A stretch of DNA of 64,000 bases from Tipula vernalis (taxonomy: Eukaryota; Arthropoda; Insecta; Diptera; Tipulidae): contig OY282559.1 in the NCBI GenBank assembly GCA_958295665.1, forward strand, positions 270,766,047-270,830,046. The letters are read 5' to 3'. The position numbers and the translations under genes are program-made. Positions within the stretch are counted from its first letter, which is position 1. Each line of letters starts with the position of its first letter. Shown piece by piece: positions 23,809 through 35,701 of this stretch. The notes below the pieces were generated by a model. The model searched no databases. It saw only the letters and a program-made list of their open reading frames with translations, and was not told the DNA's origin.

Positions 23809-24305
23809 CTGTAATTAAATAAGACATTCGGAAATACATAATTTTAATAAATAAATAAATGACAACTTGATTGAATTTATTGATTTTAAATTTTTTTTTT
23901 ATTAATAATCAGGTTTTATTTTGACCGCGCGTCTGCCGATCTTCCACCGTTGCTGTCTCACACTGTCTCTCTACATAAATATATATCTATTGATTAAATT
24001 TATGTAAATTTATTCTTTTTTTTTTGTTTTTATTATATTTTGAGTCATTTTGATGAAAATTATAGATAACGAAAAATATTTCTACATGCGTATAATAAAA
24101 GTAATCATAAAACATAAATTTTATGTTGCGATGAAAACATTTAGAATGTCATACTGAGATTATTTATTTGGTATTTAAAATGTATCGTGGACATTTAGAA
24201 CATTTTTGGTTTTTGTTTTTATATCTCAAAATTAACGCGTTTATGGACGAGATTGTGGTAATTGATTAAGTGGAAATTTACTCGCACACCTAATAAGGTA
24301 TACAT
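23809..24305 (-). other. Lim1 intron segment before the retrotransposon
   Basis: It starts with the acceptor TTACAG (23809 side) of the homeodomain-splitting exon. It is AT-rich, with no coding similarity, and runs to the edge of the gypsy-type LTR at 24306. The retroelement block 24306-37292 therefore probably lies inside this Lim1 intron. Confidence 0.55.
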
Positions 24306-24500
24306 AGTAGGAGGTAGGTATACAGAGTTTACTTAAAAAAATAACTTTATTTCTCAAGATCAAACTTAAAACTAAACTACTACAAAAACAGTTTATCATT
24401 TTATACAATAAAAATAGTTGAAGTTGCATAAAATGTATGGAAAATTACTCAAAAAGAATTTCACACGTTGTGTTACGCGACATTAATGGTGGTGTTAACT
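24306..24500 (-). repeat. 3' LTR of gypsy-type element, copy 1
   Basis: Aligns with 29957-30193 through CTTACTTAAAAAAATAACTT, ATCATTTTATACAATAAAAA and CATTAATGGTGGTGTTAACT. It lacks the internal duplication around CACGTTGTGTTGACTCGACA that the 5' LTR has. Confidence 0.82.
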
Positions 24501-24511
24501 TCTCCCTCCTT
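24501..24511 (-). other. Polypurine tract of gypsy-type element
   Basis: On the minus strand AAGGAGGGAGA lies immediately before the AGTTAACACC start of the 3' LTR. This is the expected plus-strand primer position for LTR retroelements. Confidence 0.75.
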
Positions 24512-24531
24512 AAAGATCCGCGTCTCGTGGG

Positions 24532-25600
24532 TCAGAAACTCAATTTCCTGGGTTGAATTTCTGGTTGGCCGCTGGAAATTTTGTCTTGATAGATCGGCTT
24601 GTTGATAAACAGCATTCTTCTTTGACGCCTCACTCTAGCTTGGTTGGCGAGAAAGATGACGACTAAGCAGATGACAATGGCTATGATGCCGAAGTCAATG
24701 AGGACAGCTTTTTTACACTCGTTGAAAAGTTCTTGAAGTTGTTCAACGTTATTTAGATACAAATTATGTAAGTATCCTGGGCCAATTTTGATGCTTTTTT
24801 CCGTTATATTCGCTTTATATTCGCTAGTACCGGTGGCAATATTTGGGATGTCCTTGCTTCCCTGTTCGTAAAAGCTGATTCGCCGATTTTTATTGTTTCA
24901 TTATAATATTAAATTAAAAAATTTCCTTCTTAATGTTTACTTCTATTACTATAAACGATGTCTCCTTTAAAGTTGCTTACGAAGATTGTATTGTCGTTTA
25001 AGGGTTCGATGATTTGATTCTTATTGAACTGGTAATCACATTTAGCATTTAATCCCTTTATAATTTGGCTGATACAGTGATCCTTACTTAGTTCCTTCAG
25101 CTTACTCATTTCGCATATGGTGATATCCCGAAAGAGGTTGCATCTCTGGGTGATTCCAAATAATTCGTTTTGATTTAGCAAAAGTTCGTTGAACTCCAAA
25201 TGTATTTGTTTGTTTTGATTAACCGTTGATTTTATGATGACATAACCTATAGATATGACGTATAGGATTGTAGAATCTTTAACCATCATCATTGGTTCTG
25301 CATATTCTATAGCCTCTATTTCATTGGAATACGGCAAGGTTTTTATTTCTGTAATTAAGCGGCTAATTTCCCCTTTATCCAGTAAATTGGTGTTAACTAT
25401 TTTTCCTTTTGCTAACTGTACAGCTCGAATGATTTCTTTTATTTCCTCTTTGATGAGAGTAAGTTGGTTTTACAGCGTTTGTTGCATCTTATCGTCTTCG
25501 TATTCATTTAGGTGTTCTACCATTTTGTTGAATTCGTTGAGCATTTGTTGAGCTGTGTTCATTAATACTCTATTGATTTTGTATTGTTGATTGTTATTGT
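24532..25600 (-). pseudogene. Env-like gene of gypsy-type element, copy 1
   Basis: This is the third gene, downstream of integrase. The frame 24930-25337 (135 codons) has four cysteines in the pattern expected of an envelope-type ectodomain. The frame 24532-24762 holds a clear transmembrane segment (DFGIIAIVICLVVIFLA) followed by a basic cytoplasmic tail. This fits the membrane-anchored envelope-like proteins of errantiviruses, which are known to relate to baculovirus F proteins. It is broken by a gap and stops between the two frames and again near 25470, so no full product can be made. Confidence 0.7.
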
Positions 25601-25819
25601 TAATTACTTGGTTCTGACTTTTCACTATCTGATCCAGCTCGAATTTTGCTTCCTTGATGAATGTTATTGATCGTTGGTGTTAATCGTTTAATCAGTCCTT
25701 CGTAGTTGTTCAAATCGATAATGTGGATTAATTTAAAATGTCCGTTAATAATTCGCCCATTTCCTTGTTTTACAGTTACTACTGGGGTATTGTACTCGTT
25801 AGGAGCTAAAAGTAGATGA

Positions 25820-26700
25820 AATTATTGAGTTATATTTTTAATATGGGGTTTATGAATTCGTTTCCCGGTTGTTGTTGTAATGGTAACATTATTATCTCTT
25901 GCTACCGTTTCTTTTTTGGATTTTGGTTTATCCTTTGCTTGAATTTGTTTAATCGCGGTTAATATTATTTCTCCAGGCGCGTACGTTTTCGGTTTTTCCC
26001 TCTTTGCCTTCTCTCTTTCAATTTTGGTTTCCTGGCTTCTCCGGATCCTTTCGATTATATCTTCGTTTATTTTACTTTTGAAGTCAGAGAGATTTTGATA
26101 GTTTATTCGTTGTGTTCTACCAAAAAATATGTCACTTGGTTTTTGTTGAATGACCGAGTGTACTGAGTTATTATAGCAATCTGCTGCTATATTGATTAAT
26201 TCCTTTACTGTTACTTCCTTGTACTCGTTTTGGAGGCATCTGACGATTTCAACTATCGTAGAATGGACTCATTCGACAGTCCCATTTGTCTCATTTCTTT
26301 GTGATGGCGTCAGGTAAATTTTAACTCCCAAAGTTTTCAGATAGTCCGTCATTATGGGAATTATAAAGCATCTTTCATTGTCCATCACAAGTATTTTGGG
26401 TACAGAGTTAGTTAGTTAGTTTCTCTCGTAGAATTCTTTTTAGGGTTTCTTTACTTAGTTCAGGCAGGCTAATGTGATGCCTGTGGTAAGATGGGTGTGG
26501 TTCTTCCTCAGCGTAAATTTCTTACCCTTTTTTGAATAAAAGTTGATTTCTAAATGCGTTGATTGGTGCTTCGCAGTAGCGTATTAGATCCGTGGAATCT
26601 TCCTCAGCACTGTGAATCGTTCCATTTATAGATAGGGTATTTGCTTCCATTTCTAGTCTTGATAGTGCATCTGCAACTGATGCATCCCGGTTTCTAAATA
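25820..26700 (-). pseudogene. Integrase remnant of gypsy-type element, copy 1
   Basis: A long minus-strand frame (about 26290 to 25820) includes NGTVE followed by a TGA stop and VHSTIVEIVR. This is the glutamate region of the retroviral integrase D,D,E core with the following tryptophan codon turned to a stop. It continues through CYNNSVHSVIQQKPSDIFFG and a basic C-terminal region. Earlier core segments (26300-26700) are in other frames. Confidence 0.75.
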
Positions 26701-26811
26701 ATTTTGGAGTTATATTCCTCTAAGCGTGCTTTCCACCTTTTTAATTTAGCATTGTTGTTTTTATTGCTTATTGCAAACGTTAGTGGTTGATGATCTGTCA
26801 TAATCTTAATT

Positions 26812-27084
26812 TTAGTTCCTGAGATTATCTAGGGCCGAAACTATAGCCAGCATCTCCTTTTCGTTAGCAGCATAATTCTCTTCTGTTTTATTTAGTGATC
26901 TAGAGATATAGGTGATGAGTCTGTCCTTGCCGATATCGCCCTGAGATAATACTGTGCCAATTGTGAATGATGAAGCATCTGTTGTCAGAAGGAACGGTTT
27001 GTTGAAGTCCAGGAAGATTAAAATATCCGTGGAGGATAGTAGCTCTTTGATATGTAAAAATGCTTGAATTTCTTCCTTGTTCAT
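26812..27084 (-). pseudogene. RNase H of gypsy-type element, copy 1
   Basis: Contains PFLLTTDASSFTIGTVLSQ (first catalytic aspartate), LITYISRSLNKTEENYAANE and KEMLAIVSALDNLR, the gypsy-type RNase H start. The segment begins with MNKEEIQAF, the linker after the polymerase. A stop before the TDHQPL-like block at about 26800 separates the rest (LTDHQPLTF-like codons at about 26780). Confidence 0.85.
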
Positions 27085-27339
27085 GCTGATTTGTACCTTT
27101 TTGGACTAGGTTGCTTTTGTTTGTGCATTTTATCCGCTTATAAGGTTGGTCAGTGGCTTGGCTATCTGCTATCTTTGCGAAATCTTGTATAAAACGCCTG
27201 TAATAGGACGCTCATCTAAGAAATGACTTTATATCCCTTAGATTTTAGGGCCTTTTGATGCTTTTAATGGCTGCAACTTTTTTAGGATCAGGTTTGATAC
27301 CCTTATTATAGTGATGAGGTAACCCAAGAATTCTGTTTC

Positions 27340-27863
27340 CTATTTCAGGAACTCTGTCTTGTCTAGGTTGACCCTTAGGTTGGCTTTCTCCAATTTTGAG
27401 AATATTTTCTCGATGTTCAATAAGTGCTCCTCTTCTGTTTTTCCCCCAAAGATTATGATGTCATCTATGTATACGTAACATATCTCGCAGATGGATTCTT
27501 TTAATACGTCGTCAATCATTCTTTGAAAAATGGCTGGGGCGTTCTTTAAGCCAAAAGGAAGTCGTTGAAACTCGTACTTCCCGTTCATTGAAGAAAACGA
27601 GTTTTTTTGTATATCCGCTTCTTTCATTTTTATCTGGTGGAACCCGATGTTAGGTCTATGGTTGTAAAAAATTGAGAGTCTCCGAAATTTGCTAATGTAC
27701 TGGATATATCCGGAATCGAATATGAGTCTGATATTGTGACAGCATTCAGCCTTTTGAAATCTATGACGACAACCCAAATAGGGGAGTTATATGGGCTCTT
27801 AGAGGGTCTGATGATCCCGTCTTTTAAAAACTGGCTTATTTGTTTCTCCACCTCCTGTCTCAT
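27340..27863 (-). pseudogene. Reverse transcriptase of gypsy-type element, copy 1
   Basis: Two overlapping frames, 27630-27863 (ISQFLKDGIIRPSKSPYNSP, YSIPDISSTLANFGDSQFFT, TIDLTSG) and 27340-27777 (FHQIKMKEADIQKNSFSS, LPFGLKNAPAIFQRMIDDVL, CYVYIDDIIIFG). Together these give the fingers and palm motifs with YIDD at the catalytic site. A frameshift lies between TIDLTSG and FHQIKM. The order and motifs match the 17.6/297/gypsy polymerase group. Confidence 0.88.
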
Positions 27864-27900
27864 ACTGTATGGATAGGGATATGATTTGGTATATATAGGT

Positions 27901-28356
27901 TCATCCGTCGTTGTTTTGATTTTGGCTCTTACCGGGTCCGAATAAATTTTTAAATTTTGATACTATTGTTTGGAGTTGCTTCTTTGTTTCTAATGAAAGA
28001 TGGCTATCTCGGATTTCCATATTGTTGACTTGAAGTGATGATTTTTTTCTTAATGGAATTCTAATGTCTGGTATTATTAACAGGTTGTTTTTCCTGTCAA
28101 TTATTGCTCCGAGTTCCTTCAATGTGTTGTCTCCTATTATGCCATCAAATGATTTTAATCCCAGTAGAATGAAGAATTCAATAGTATTGTTGATGCCAAT
28201 ACTTTTGAAAAATTGTTCGCTAATTTTCTTACTGATTCCGAAGTCACCTCCAGCTGATCTGATTTTAAATTGAACCTTAGTTGGGATGGCGTTATTGGCT
28301 AATTGTGGTTTTATAAAGTTTTTATTTGCTCTTGTGTCGATCAGGAATTTGAGCAT
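27901..28356 (-). pseudogene. Protease of gypsy-type element, copy 1
   Basis: The frame starts MLKFLIDTRANKNFI. The retropepsin active-site triplet is D-T-R instead of D-T-G, which should abolish activity, and the downstream G-I-I-G-D-N (flap/ILGxD-like) motif is present. The C-terminal part runs into the polymerase linker. Confidence 0.78.
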
Positions 28357-28379
28357 ATTGCCATTTTTTAACTTATACT

Positions 28380-29470
28380 CTAGGTATGGTACGCTAGAGA
28401 GGCTTCCGCCATAAAATTTACCTCAGAATCATCTTCGGTATACTGGTCGTCATTGGATATTTCGCCTTCCGTATTGTCGTTGACCAATTGGTTATAATAG
28501 TCTTCTTCTGGTTGTGTTTCCATGTGGTTGATCCTCTGCTGTCTGAATGGTTCGTAACGGTGAGAATAATCTCGTTTTGCCGTTGGGTCGATATCCATTG
28601 GCGTTGGTAGCTTCGGATTGTTTGGTCTTGGTGGTAGTAAGTTGTTTTGATTTTGGTTGACGTTTTGATTTTCTTTCACCTATGATATTCGGTGATTTTG
28701 GTGTTGTATTTTGTAGGCCATGTTTCTCCGCTGTATTGGTATTGTACCATAGTTTGTTCACAAATTTGGTGATTTGTTATATGAAATTTGATTTATTGGA
28801 GCTGTTATCACATTGTTGACATTTCTTTTGTGAATTGACAAGTTTCTGAAATTCTGGTTTTGAAATGCGTGGTTTGTTTTTGAATTATAAGCATCTTAGA
28901 TAAATCTCAATTCAGCCCCCGGACGAAAATGTCTAAAGCTCTATTCCTGTATGTTTCAACCAAAACGTTGATTGTTTCAGCTGAGTGACTACCCGTTTTG
29001 ACCTTGTTGACTATTAATGAGAATTGGTGATTAACAGTAGCATAGAATTCATCTACTGTCATATTTTTTTGTGTTATGGTGCTCAGCTGGTATTCTAGCG
29101 TATGGAGATCCCGTTTGTCTGCATAATGTAGGGACAGACATTTTTTTATTGACGCTCATTCTTCATCAAAAATATTATAAGATATTAAAGCGGAGTCGGC
29201 GTTGCCTCTACGTTATGCACCCATGAGATGTACTGCGTGGGATTCCCATCGAATACCTGCAGTTCTCTTACACAATCAGGTAGCCTGCTTATATCTTTCA
29301 GGTCTTGTTCATTTCTTGGTGCTACCAATGTTGTTGTTGTTACGGGAATCACAGGGTTTTCTAATTTTACGAGTCGTCTTTCGATTTTTTTTTGTTAGTT
29401 CGATTTGGGCATTCAGGGCCCCAGTTAATTGCTGCAAGGCGGTTTGAATTTGAATTAACTGTTCCGTCAT
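28380..29470 (-). pseudogene. Gag of gypsy-type element, copy 1
   Basis: The likely start is ATG at 29468-29470 (MTEQLIQIQTALQQLTGAL), a glutamine-rich coiled-coil-like beginning. The C-terminal frame (28380-28679) is rich in N, P, Q, D and E and overlaps a second frame (28492-28761). The middle is in several frames with stops (near 29390, 29160 and 28770). No CCHC knuckle is evident, as is usual for this group. Confidence 0.65.
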
Positions 29471-29939
29471 TTTTTATTAAATTGATTTGTTTAATGTTCA
29501 GATTTTAGTTATTATAATTGTATTATAAATCTTTTTTTATTATTATTTTTCTAGTTATTATAATATTGTTGCTTTTATTATTAAAACTTTTTATTTTTAA
29601 ATTTATTTTTATTAAAAATCTTTATTATTAAAATTTTGTATTCAAACTTACATTAAAATGAGTTGGATTATCATTTCCAACTATTTTTTGTGTGTACTCT
29701 GGGTGATTGTACACTTGAGACCAGTCGAGTGAGCTTTGAACGGTACGTAGTCTTCCTTTTTGGCTATTAGTGTTAATATTTACTATCGGCTTACTGCGGT
29801 ACGTTTTAACTGTCACTTGCACTATATTTTTTGTTATAGTTTAATATTTGCTATAGACCTTCACTTTTTTGTTGAGCACTGCAGTATAGTATTTGCTACA
29901 CTCTTAAAAAAGTTTGCACAATAATAACTTTACCGACTG

Positions 29940-29957
29940 GTCCCTGTTTCGGCGCCA
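29940..29957 (-). other. Primer binding site, tRNA-Lys type
   Basis: On the minus strand TGGCGCCGAAACAGGGAC abuts the 5' LTR end (shared T at 29957). It is complementary to the 3' end expected for a lysine tRNA, by comparison with known lysine-primed elements. Confidence 0.75.
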
Positions 29958-30193
29958 GTTAAGGAGTTAGGTGCGAGCTTACTTAAAAAAATAACTTTAT
30001 TCCTCAAGATCAAACTTAAAACTAAATTACTACAAAAATATTTTATCATTTTATACAATAAAAATAGTTGAAGTTGCATAAAAAGTATGAGAAATTACTC
30101 ATAAAGAATTTGACACGTTGTGTTGACTCGACAAGTTTGTGCATATCTCATAAAGCACGTTGTGTTGACTCGACATTAATGGTGGTGTTAACT
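29957..30193 (-). repeat. 5' LTR of gypsy-type element, copy 1
   Basis: 237 bp, beginning AGTTAACACC and ending TTAACT (minus strand). It contains a duplicated block around CACGTTGTGTTGACTCGACA, absent from the 3' LTR at 24306-24500. Confidence 0.82.
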
Positions 30194-31061
30194 TGCATAT
30201 TGTGTATTATCAGTATTGTGCCGGGTAGTATATATTAAGCGCTATTAATCAATTGTCTACTCGTGTAGACAATGTATGTAGACAATTCAAAAAATGGCTT
30301 ATTTAATGTAGACAATGTCCTTACTGTAGACATTACGTACGAAGAATATCAATAGGCAAAAGCAAGTAGATGATGTTGACGCAGTACACGTTCCGAAAAT
30401 TGTATACTCTTTAAATATATTGGTGCGGCTATCAACAAGTTAATTGTTGAACGTTCGATTAAAAATTAATGATTTGCTAATTACTGGCTAGCTAACCCTA
30501 TGACCCTATAACCCTATGACCATCAGCCTAATGAAAGGCCATTGCCAATAATTCTGGCTACTTTCAAAACAAAAAATTGGACTTTTTATACTGAAAATGA
30601 AGATTCCCTATAAAGTCGTTGTTGAACGTTGAATATGGAACACATATCGCTTTCCTAAACGGCGATAACCTCAATGACCATCAGTCTAGTGATCTATCTA
30701 GGCCATTGCTAATAATCCTGGCCTTCAAAAATTTTAGCAACTCAATTCAAAATTTCGATGACAGGAATACAATCTAGCAAAAAATAAATAAAAAAGTACT
30801 TCAGCAAACTGTAGTTTAGTCCATTAGTTGAAGAGTTAGCACCACAAGACGCCCCCCTTCCCTCTCCATATCCAGGGACAAGCAACGATTTTTAATAATG
30901 AATTGGGGTTATGAAATGCCTATTTATCCTATTTTGATTTAAAACCATATGCACAACAAAATTTCATTCTCGAAAACGTCCGAAAGACTTGAAAACTAAT
31001 TTCGTTTATAGTTATAAGCAAAATGACGCATTTATAGGATTTGTGGTAAATTTCAGGGGTC
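30194..31061. other. Non-coding flank included in the duplication
   Basis: Host-side DNA next to the 5' LTR. It has short repeats of GTAGACAAT (30250-30330), a telomere-like CCCTATGACCCTATAACCCT (about 30496) and two copies of a motif around GACCATCAG...AGGCCATTGC (30520 and 30678). No coding similarity. Confidence 0.5.
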
Positions 31062-31074
31062 CTTGCTTCCCTGG
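31062..31074. other. 13-bp insertion at the tandem duplication junction
   Basis: CTTGCTTCCCTGG separates the two units. It matches CTTGCTTCCCTG a few bases inside the start of each unit (24853-24864), so it looks templated from the adjacent end. Confidence 0.85.
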
Positions 31075-31160
31075 TGGGATGTCCTTGCTTCCCTGTTCGT
31101 AAAAGCTGATTCGCCGATTTTTATTGTTTCATTATAATATTAAATTAAAAAATTTCCTTC

Positions 31161-31830
31161 TTAATGTTTACTTCTATTACTATAAACGATGTCTCCTTTA
31201 AAGTTGCTTACGAAGATTGTATTGTCGTTTAAGGGTTCGATGATTTGATTCTTATTGAACTGGTAATCACATTTAGCATTTAATCCCTTTATAATTTGGC
31301 TGATACAGTGATCCTTACTTAGTTCCTTCAGCTTACTCATTTCGCATATGGTGATATCCCGAAAGAGGTTGCATCTCTGGGTGATTCCAAATAATTCGTT
31401 TTGATTTAGCAAAAGTTCGTTGAACTCCAAATGTATTTGTTTGTTTTGATTAACCGTTGATTTTATGATGACATAACCTATAGATATGACGTATAGGATT
31501 GTAGAATCTTTAACCATCATCATTGGTTCTGCATATTCTATAGCCTCTATTTCATTGGAATACGGCAAGGTTTTTATTTCTGTAATTAAGCGGCTAATTT
31601 CCCCTTTATCCAGTAAATTGGTGTTAACTATTTTTCCTTTTGCTAACTGTACAGCTCGAATGATTTCTTTTATTTCCTCTTTGATGAGAGTAAGTTGGTT
31701 TTACAGCGTTTGTTGCATCTTATCGTCTTCGTATTCATTTAGGTGTTCTACCATTTTGTTGAATTCGTTGAGCATTTGTTGAGCTGTGTTCATTAATACT
31801 CTATTGATTTTGTATTGTTGATTGTTATTG
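31161..31830 (-). pseudogene. Env-like fragment, copy 2
   Basis: Same 135-codon frame (31161-31568) as copy 1, with identical residues, but without the membrane anchor, which lies outside the duplicated unit. Confidence 0.68.
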
Positions 31831-32050
31831 TTAATTACTTGGTTCTGACTTTTCACTATCTGATCCAGCTCGAATTTTGCTTCCTTGATGAATGTTATTG
31901 ATCGTTGGTGTTAATCGTTTAATCAGTCCTTCGTAGTTGTTCAAATCGATAATGTGGATTAATTTAAAATGTCCGTTAATAATTCGCCCATTTCCTTGTT
32001 TTACAGTTACTACTGGGGTATTGTACTCGTTAGGAGCTAAAAGTAGATGA

Positions 32051-32931
32051 AATTATTGAGTTATATTTTTAATATGGGGTTTATGAATTCGTTTCCCGGT
32101 TGTTGTTGTAATGGTAACATTATTATCTCTTGCTACCGTTTCTTTTTTGGATTTTGGTTTATCCTTTGCTTGAATTTGTTTAATCGCGGTTAATATTATT
32201 TCTCCAGGCGCGTACGTTTTCGGTTTTTCCCTCTTTGCCTTCTCTCTTTCAATTTTGGTTTCCTGGCTTCTCCGGATCCTTTCGATTATATCTTCGTTTA
32301 TTTTACTTTTGAAGTCAGAGAGATTTTGATAGTTTATTCGTTGTGTTCTACCAAAAAATATGTCACTTGGTTTTTGTTGAATGACCGAGTGTACTGAGTT
32401 ATTATAGCAATCTGCTGCTATATTGATTAATTCCTTTACTGTTACTTCCTTGTACTCGTTTTGGAGGCATCTGACGATTTCAACTATCGTAGAATGGACT
32501 CATTCGACAGTCCCATTTGTCTCATTTCTTTGTGATGGCGTCAGGTAAATTTTAACTCCCAAAGTTTTCAGATAGTCCGTCATTATGGGAATTATAAAGC
32601 ATCTTTCATTGTCCATCACAAGTATTTTGGGTACAGAGTTAGTTAGTTAGTTTCTCTCGTAGAATTCTTTTTAGGGTTTCTTTACTTAGTTCAGGCAGGC
32701 TAATGTGATGCCTGTGGTAAGATGGGTGTGGTTCTTCCTCAGCGTAAATTTCTTACCCTTTTTTGAATAAAAGTTGATTTCTAAATGCGTTGATTGGTGC
32801 TTCGCAGTAGCGTATTAGATCCGTGGAATCTTCCTCAGCACTGTGAATCGTTCCATTTATAGATAGGGTATTTGCTTCCATTTCTAGTCTTGATAGTGCA
32901 TCTGCAACTGATGCATCCCGGTTTCTAAATA
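32051..32931 (-). pseudogene. Integrase remnant, copy 2
   Basis: Identical to 25820-26700, with the same TGA after NGTVE. Confidence 0.72.
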
Positions 32932-33042
32932 ATTTTGGAGTTATATTCCTCTAAGCGTGCTTTCCACCTTTTTAATTTAGCATTGTTGTTTTTATTGCTT
33001 ATTGCAAACGTTAGTGGTTGATGATCTGTCATAATCTTAATT

Positions 33043-33315
33043 TTAGTTCCTGAGATTATCTAGGGCCGAAACTATAGCCAGCATCTCCTTTTCGTTAGCA
33101 GCATAATTCTCTTCTGTTTTATTTAGTGATCTAGAGATATAGGTGATGAGTCTGTCCTTGCCGATATCGCCCTGAGATAATACTGTGCCAATTGTGAATG
33201 ATGAAGCATCTGTTGTCAGAAGGAACGGTTTGTTGAAGTCCAGGAAGATTAAAATATCCGTGGAGGATAGTAGCTCTTTGATATGTAAAAATGCTTGAAT
33301 TTCTTCCTTGTTCAT
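33043..33315 (-). pseudogene. RNase H, copy 2
   Basis: Same 90-codon frame and residues as 26812-27084 (TTDASSFTIGTVLSQ). Confidence 0.84.
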
Positions 33316-33570
33316 GCTGATTTGTACCTTTTTGGACTAGGTTGCTTTTGTTTGTGCATTTTATCCGCTTATAAGGTTGGTCAGTGGCTTGGCTATCTGC
33401 TATCTTTGCGAAATCTTGTATAAAACGCCTGTAATAGGACGCTCATCTAAGAAATGACTTTATATCCCTTAGATTTTAGGGCCTTTTGATGCTTTTAATG
33501 GCTGCAACTTTTTTAGGATCAGGTTTGATACCCTTATTATAGTGATGAGGTAACCCAAGAATTCTGTTTC

Positions 33571-34094
33571 CTATTTCAGGAACTCTGTCTTGTCTAGGTT
33601 GACCCTTAGGTTGGCTTTCTCCAATTTTGAGAATATTTTCTCGATGTTCAATAAGTGCTCCTCTTCTGTTTTTCCCCCAAAGATTATGATGTCATCTATG
33701 TATACGTAACATATCTCGCAGATGGATTCTTTTAATACGTCGTCAATCATTCTTTGAAAAATGGCTGGGGCGTTCTTTAAGCCAAAAGGAAGTCGTTGAA
33801 ACTCGTACTTCCCGTTCATTGAAGAAAACGAGTTTTTTTGTATATCCGCTTCTTTCATTTTTATCTGGTGGAACCCGATGTTAGGTCTATGGTTGTAAAA
33901 AATTGAGAGTCTCCGAAATTTGCTAATGTACTGGATATATCCGGAATCGAATATGAGTCTGATATTGTGACAGCATTCAGCCTTTTGAAATCTATGACGA
34001 CAACCCAAATAGGGGAGTTATATGGGCTCTTAGAGGGTCTGATGATCCCGTCTTTTAAAAACTGGCTTATTTGTTTCTCCACCTCCTGTCTCAT
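33571..34094 (-). pseudogene. Reverse transcriptase, copy 2
   Basis: Same two overlapping frames as 27340-27863 with the YIDD box and the same frameshift. Confidence 0.86.
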
Positions 34095-34131
34095 ACTGTA
34101 TGGATAGGGATATGATTTGGTATATATAGGT

Positions 34132-34587
34132 TCATCCGTCGTTGTTTTGATTTTGGCTCTTACCGGGTCCGAATAAATTTTTAAATTTTGATACTATTGT
34201 TTGGAGTTGCTTCTTTGTTTCTAATGAAAGATGGCTATCTCGGATTTCCATATTGTTGACTTGAAGTGATGATTTTTTTCTTAATGGAATTCTAATGTCT
34301 GGTATTATTAACAGGTTGTTTTTCCTGTCAATTATTGCTCCGAGTTCCTTCAATGTGTTGTCTCCTATTATGCCATCAAATGATTTTAATCCCAGTAGAA
34401 TGAAGAATTCAATAGTATTGTTGATGCCAATACTTTTGAAAAATTGTTCGCTAATTTTCTTACTGATTCCGAAGTCACCTCCAGCTGATCTGATTTTAAA
34501 TTGAACCTTAGTTGGGATGGCGTTATTGGCTAATTGTGGTTTTATAAAGTTTTTATTTGCTCTTGTGTCGATCAGGAATTTGAGCAT
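34132..34587 (-). pseudogene. Protease, copy 2
   Basis: Same frame as 27901-28356, with the same D-T-R change at the active site. Confidence 0.77.
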
Positions 34588-34610
34588 ATTGCCATTTTTT
34601 AACTTATACT

Positions 34611-35701
34611 CTAGGTATGGTACGCTAGAGAGGCTTCCGCCATAAAATTTACCTCAGAATCATCTTCGGTATACTGGTCGTCATTGGATATTTCGCCTTC
34701 CGTATTGTCGTTGACCAATTGGTTATAATAGTCTTCTTCTGGTTGTGTTTCCATGTGGTTGATCCTCTGCTGTCTGAATGGTTCGTAACGGTGAGAATAA
34801 TCTCGTTTTGCCGTTGGGTCGATATCCATTGGCGTTGGTAGCTTCGGATTGTTTGGTCTTGGTGGTAGTAAGTTGTTTTGATTTTGGTTGACGTTTTGAT
34901 TTTCTTTCACCTATGATATTCGGTGATTTTGGTGTTGTATTTTGTAGGCCATGTTTCTCCGCTGTATTGGTATTGTACCATAGTTTGTTCACAAATTTGG
35001 TGATTTGTTATATGAAATTTGATTTATTGGAGCTGTTATCACATTGTTGACATTTCTTTTGTGAATTGACAAGTTTCTGAAATTCTGGTTTTGAAATGCG
35101 TGGTTTGTTTTTGAATTATAAGCATCTTAGATAAATCTCAATTCAGCCCCCGGACGAAAATGTCTAAAGCTCTATTCCTGTATGTTTCAACCAAAACGTT
35201 GATTGTTTCAGCTGAGTGACTACCCGTTTTGACCTTGTTGACTATTAATGAGAATTGGTGATTAACAGTAGCATAGAATTCATCTACTGTCATATTTTTT
35301 TGTGTTATGGTGCTCAGCTGGTATTCTAGCGTATGGAGATCCCGTTTGTCTGCATAATGTAGGGACAGACATTTTTTTATTGACGCTCATTCTTCATCAA
35401 AAATATTATAAGATATTAAAGCGGAGTCGGCGTTGCCTCTACGTTATGCACCCATGAGATGTACTGCGTGGGATTCCCATCGAATACCTGCAGTTCTCTT
35501 ACACAATCAGGTAGCCTGCTTATATCTTTCAGGTCTTGTTCATTTCTTGGTGCTACCAATGTTGTTGTTGTTACGGGAATCACAGGGTTTTCTAATTTTT
35601 CGAGTCGTCTTTCGATTTTTTTTTGTTAGTTCGATTTGGGCATTCAGGGCCCCAGTTAATTGCTGCAAGGCGGTTTGAATTTGAATTAACTGTTCCGTCA
35701 T
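34611..35701 (-). pseudogene. Gag, copy 2
   Basis: Same broken gag as 28380-29470. The single base difference found between the units (35600) lies in this gene. Confidence 0.64.

Larger units (their letters stand above)
24306..30193 (-). mobile_element. Gypsy-type (errantivirus-like) LTR retrotransposon, copy 1
   Basis: This 5.9-kb element reads on the minus strand: 5' LTR 29957-30193, PBS, gag, protease, RT, RNase H, integrase, env-like frame, polypurine tract, 3' LTR 24306-24500. The AGTTAA...TTAACT LTR ends and the env-like third gene suit the gypsy/errantivirus group. Flanks TACAT (left) and TGCAT (right) resemble an imperfect short duplication of the alternating Y-R target that group prefers. 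All genes carry stops or frameshifts. The 3' LTR is 42 bp shorter and diverged from the 5' LTR, so the insertion is old. Confidence 0.87.
24844..31061. repeat. 6.2-kb tandem duplication, unit 1
   Basis: Every position matches 31075-37292 at an offset of exactly 6231 bp. The only difference I noticed is A29369 versus T35600. The unit starts inside the env region and ends 868 bp beyond the 5' LTR, so it includes host flank. The breakpoints are unrelated to LTR ends. Confidence 0.95.

Noticed and set aside
29628..29822. 64-codon frame between the 5' LTR and gag, repeated at 35859-36053
   Set aside because: It sits in the leader of the retroelement and is duplicated only because the block is; no known gene occurs at this position.
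30490..30515. CCCTATGACCCTATAACCCT as telomeric repeat
   Set aside because: Only three irregular units and no array; probably chance.
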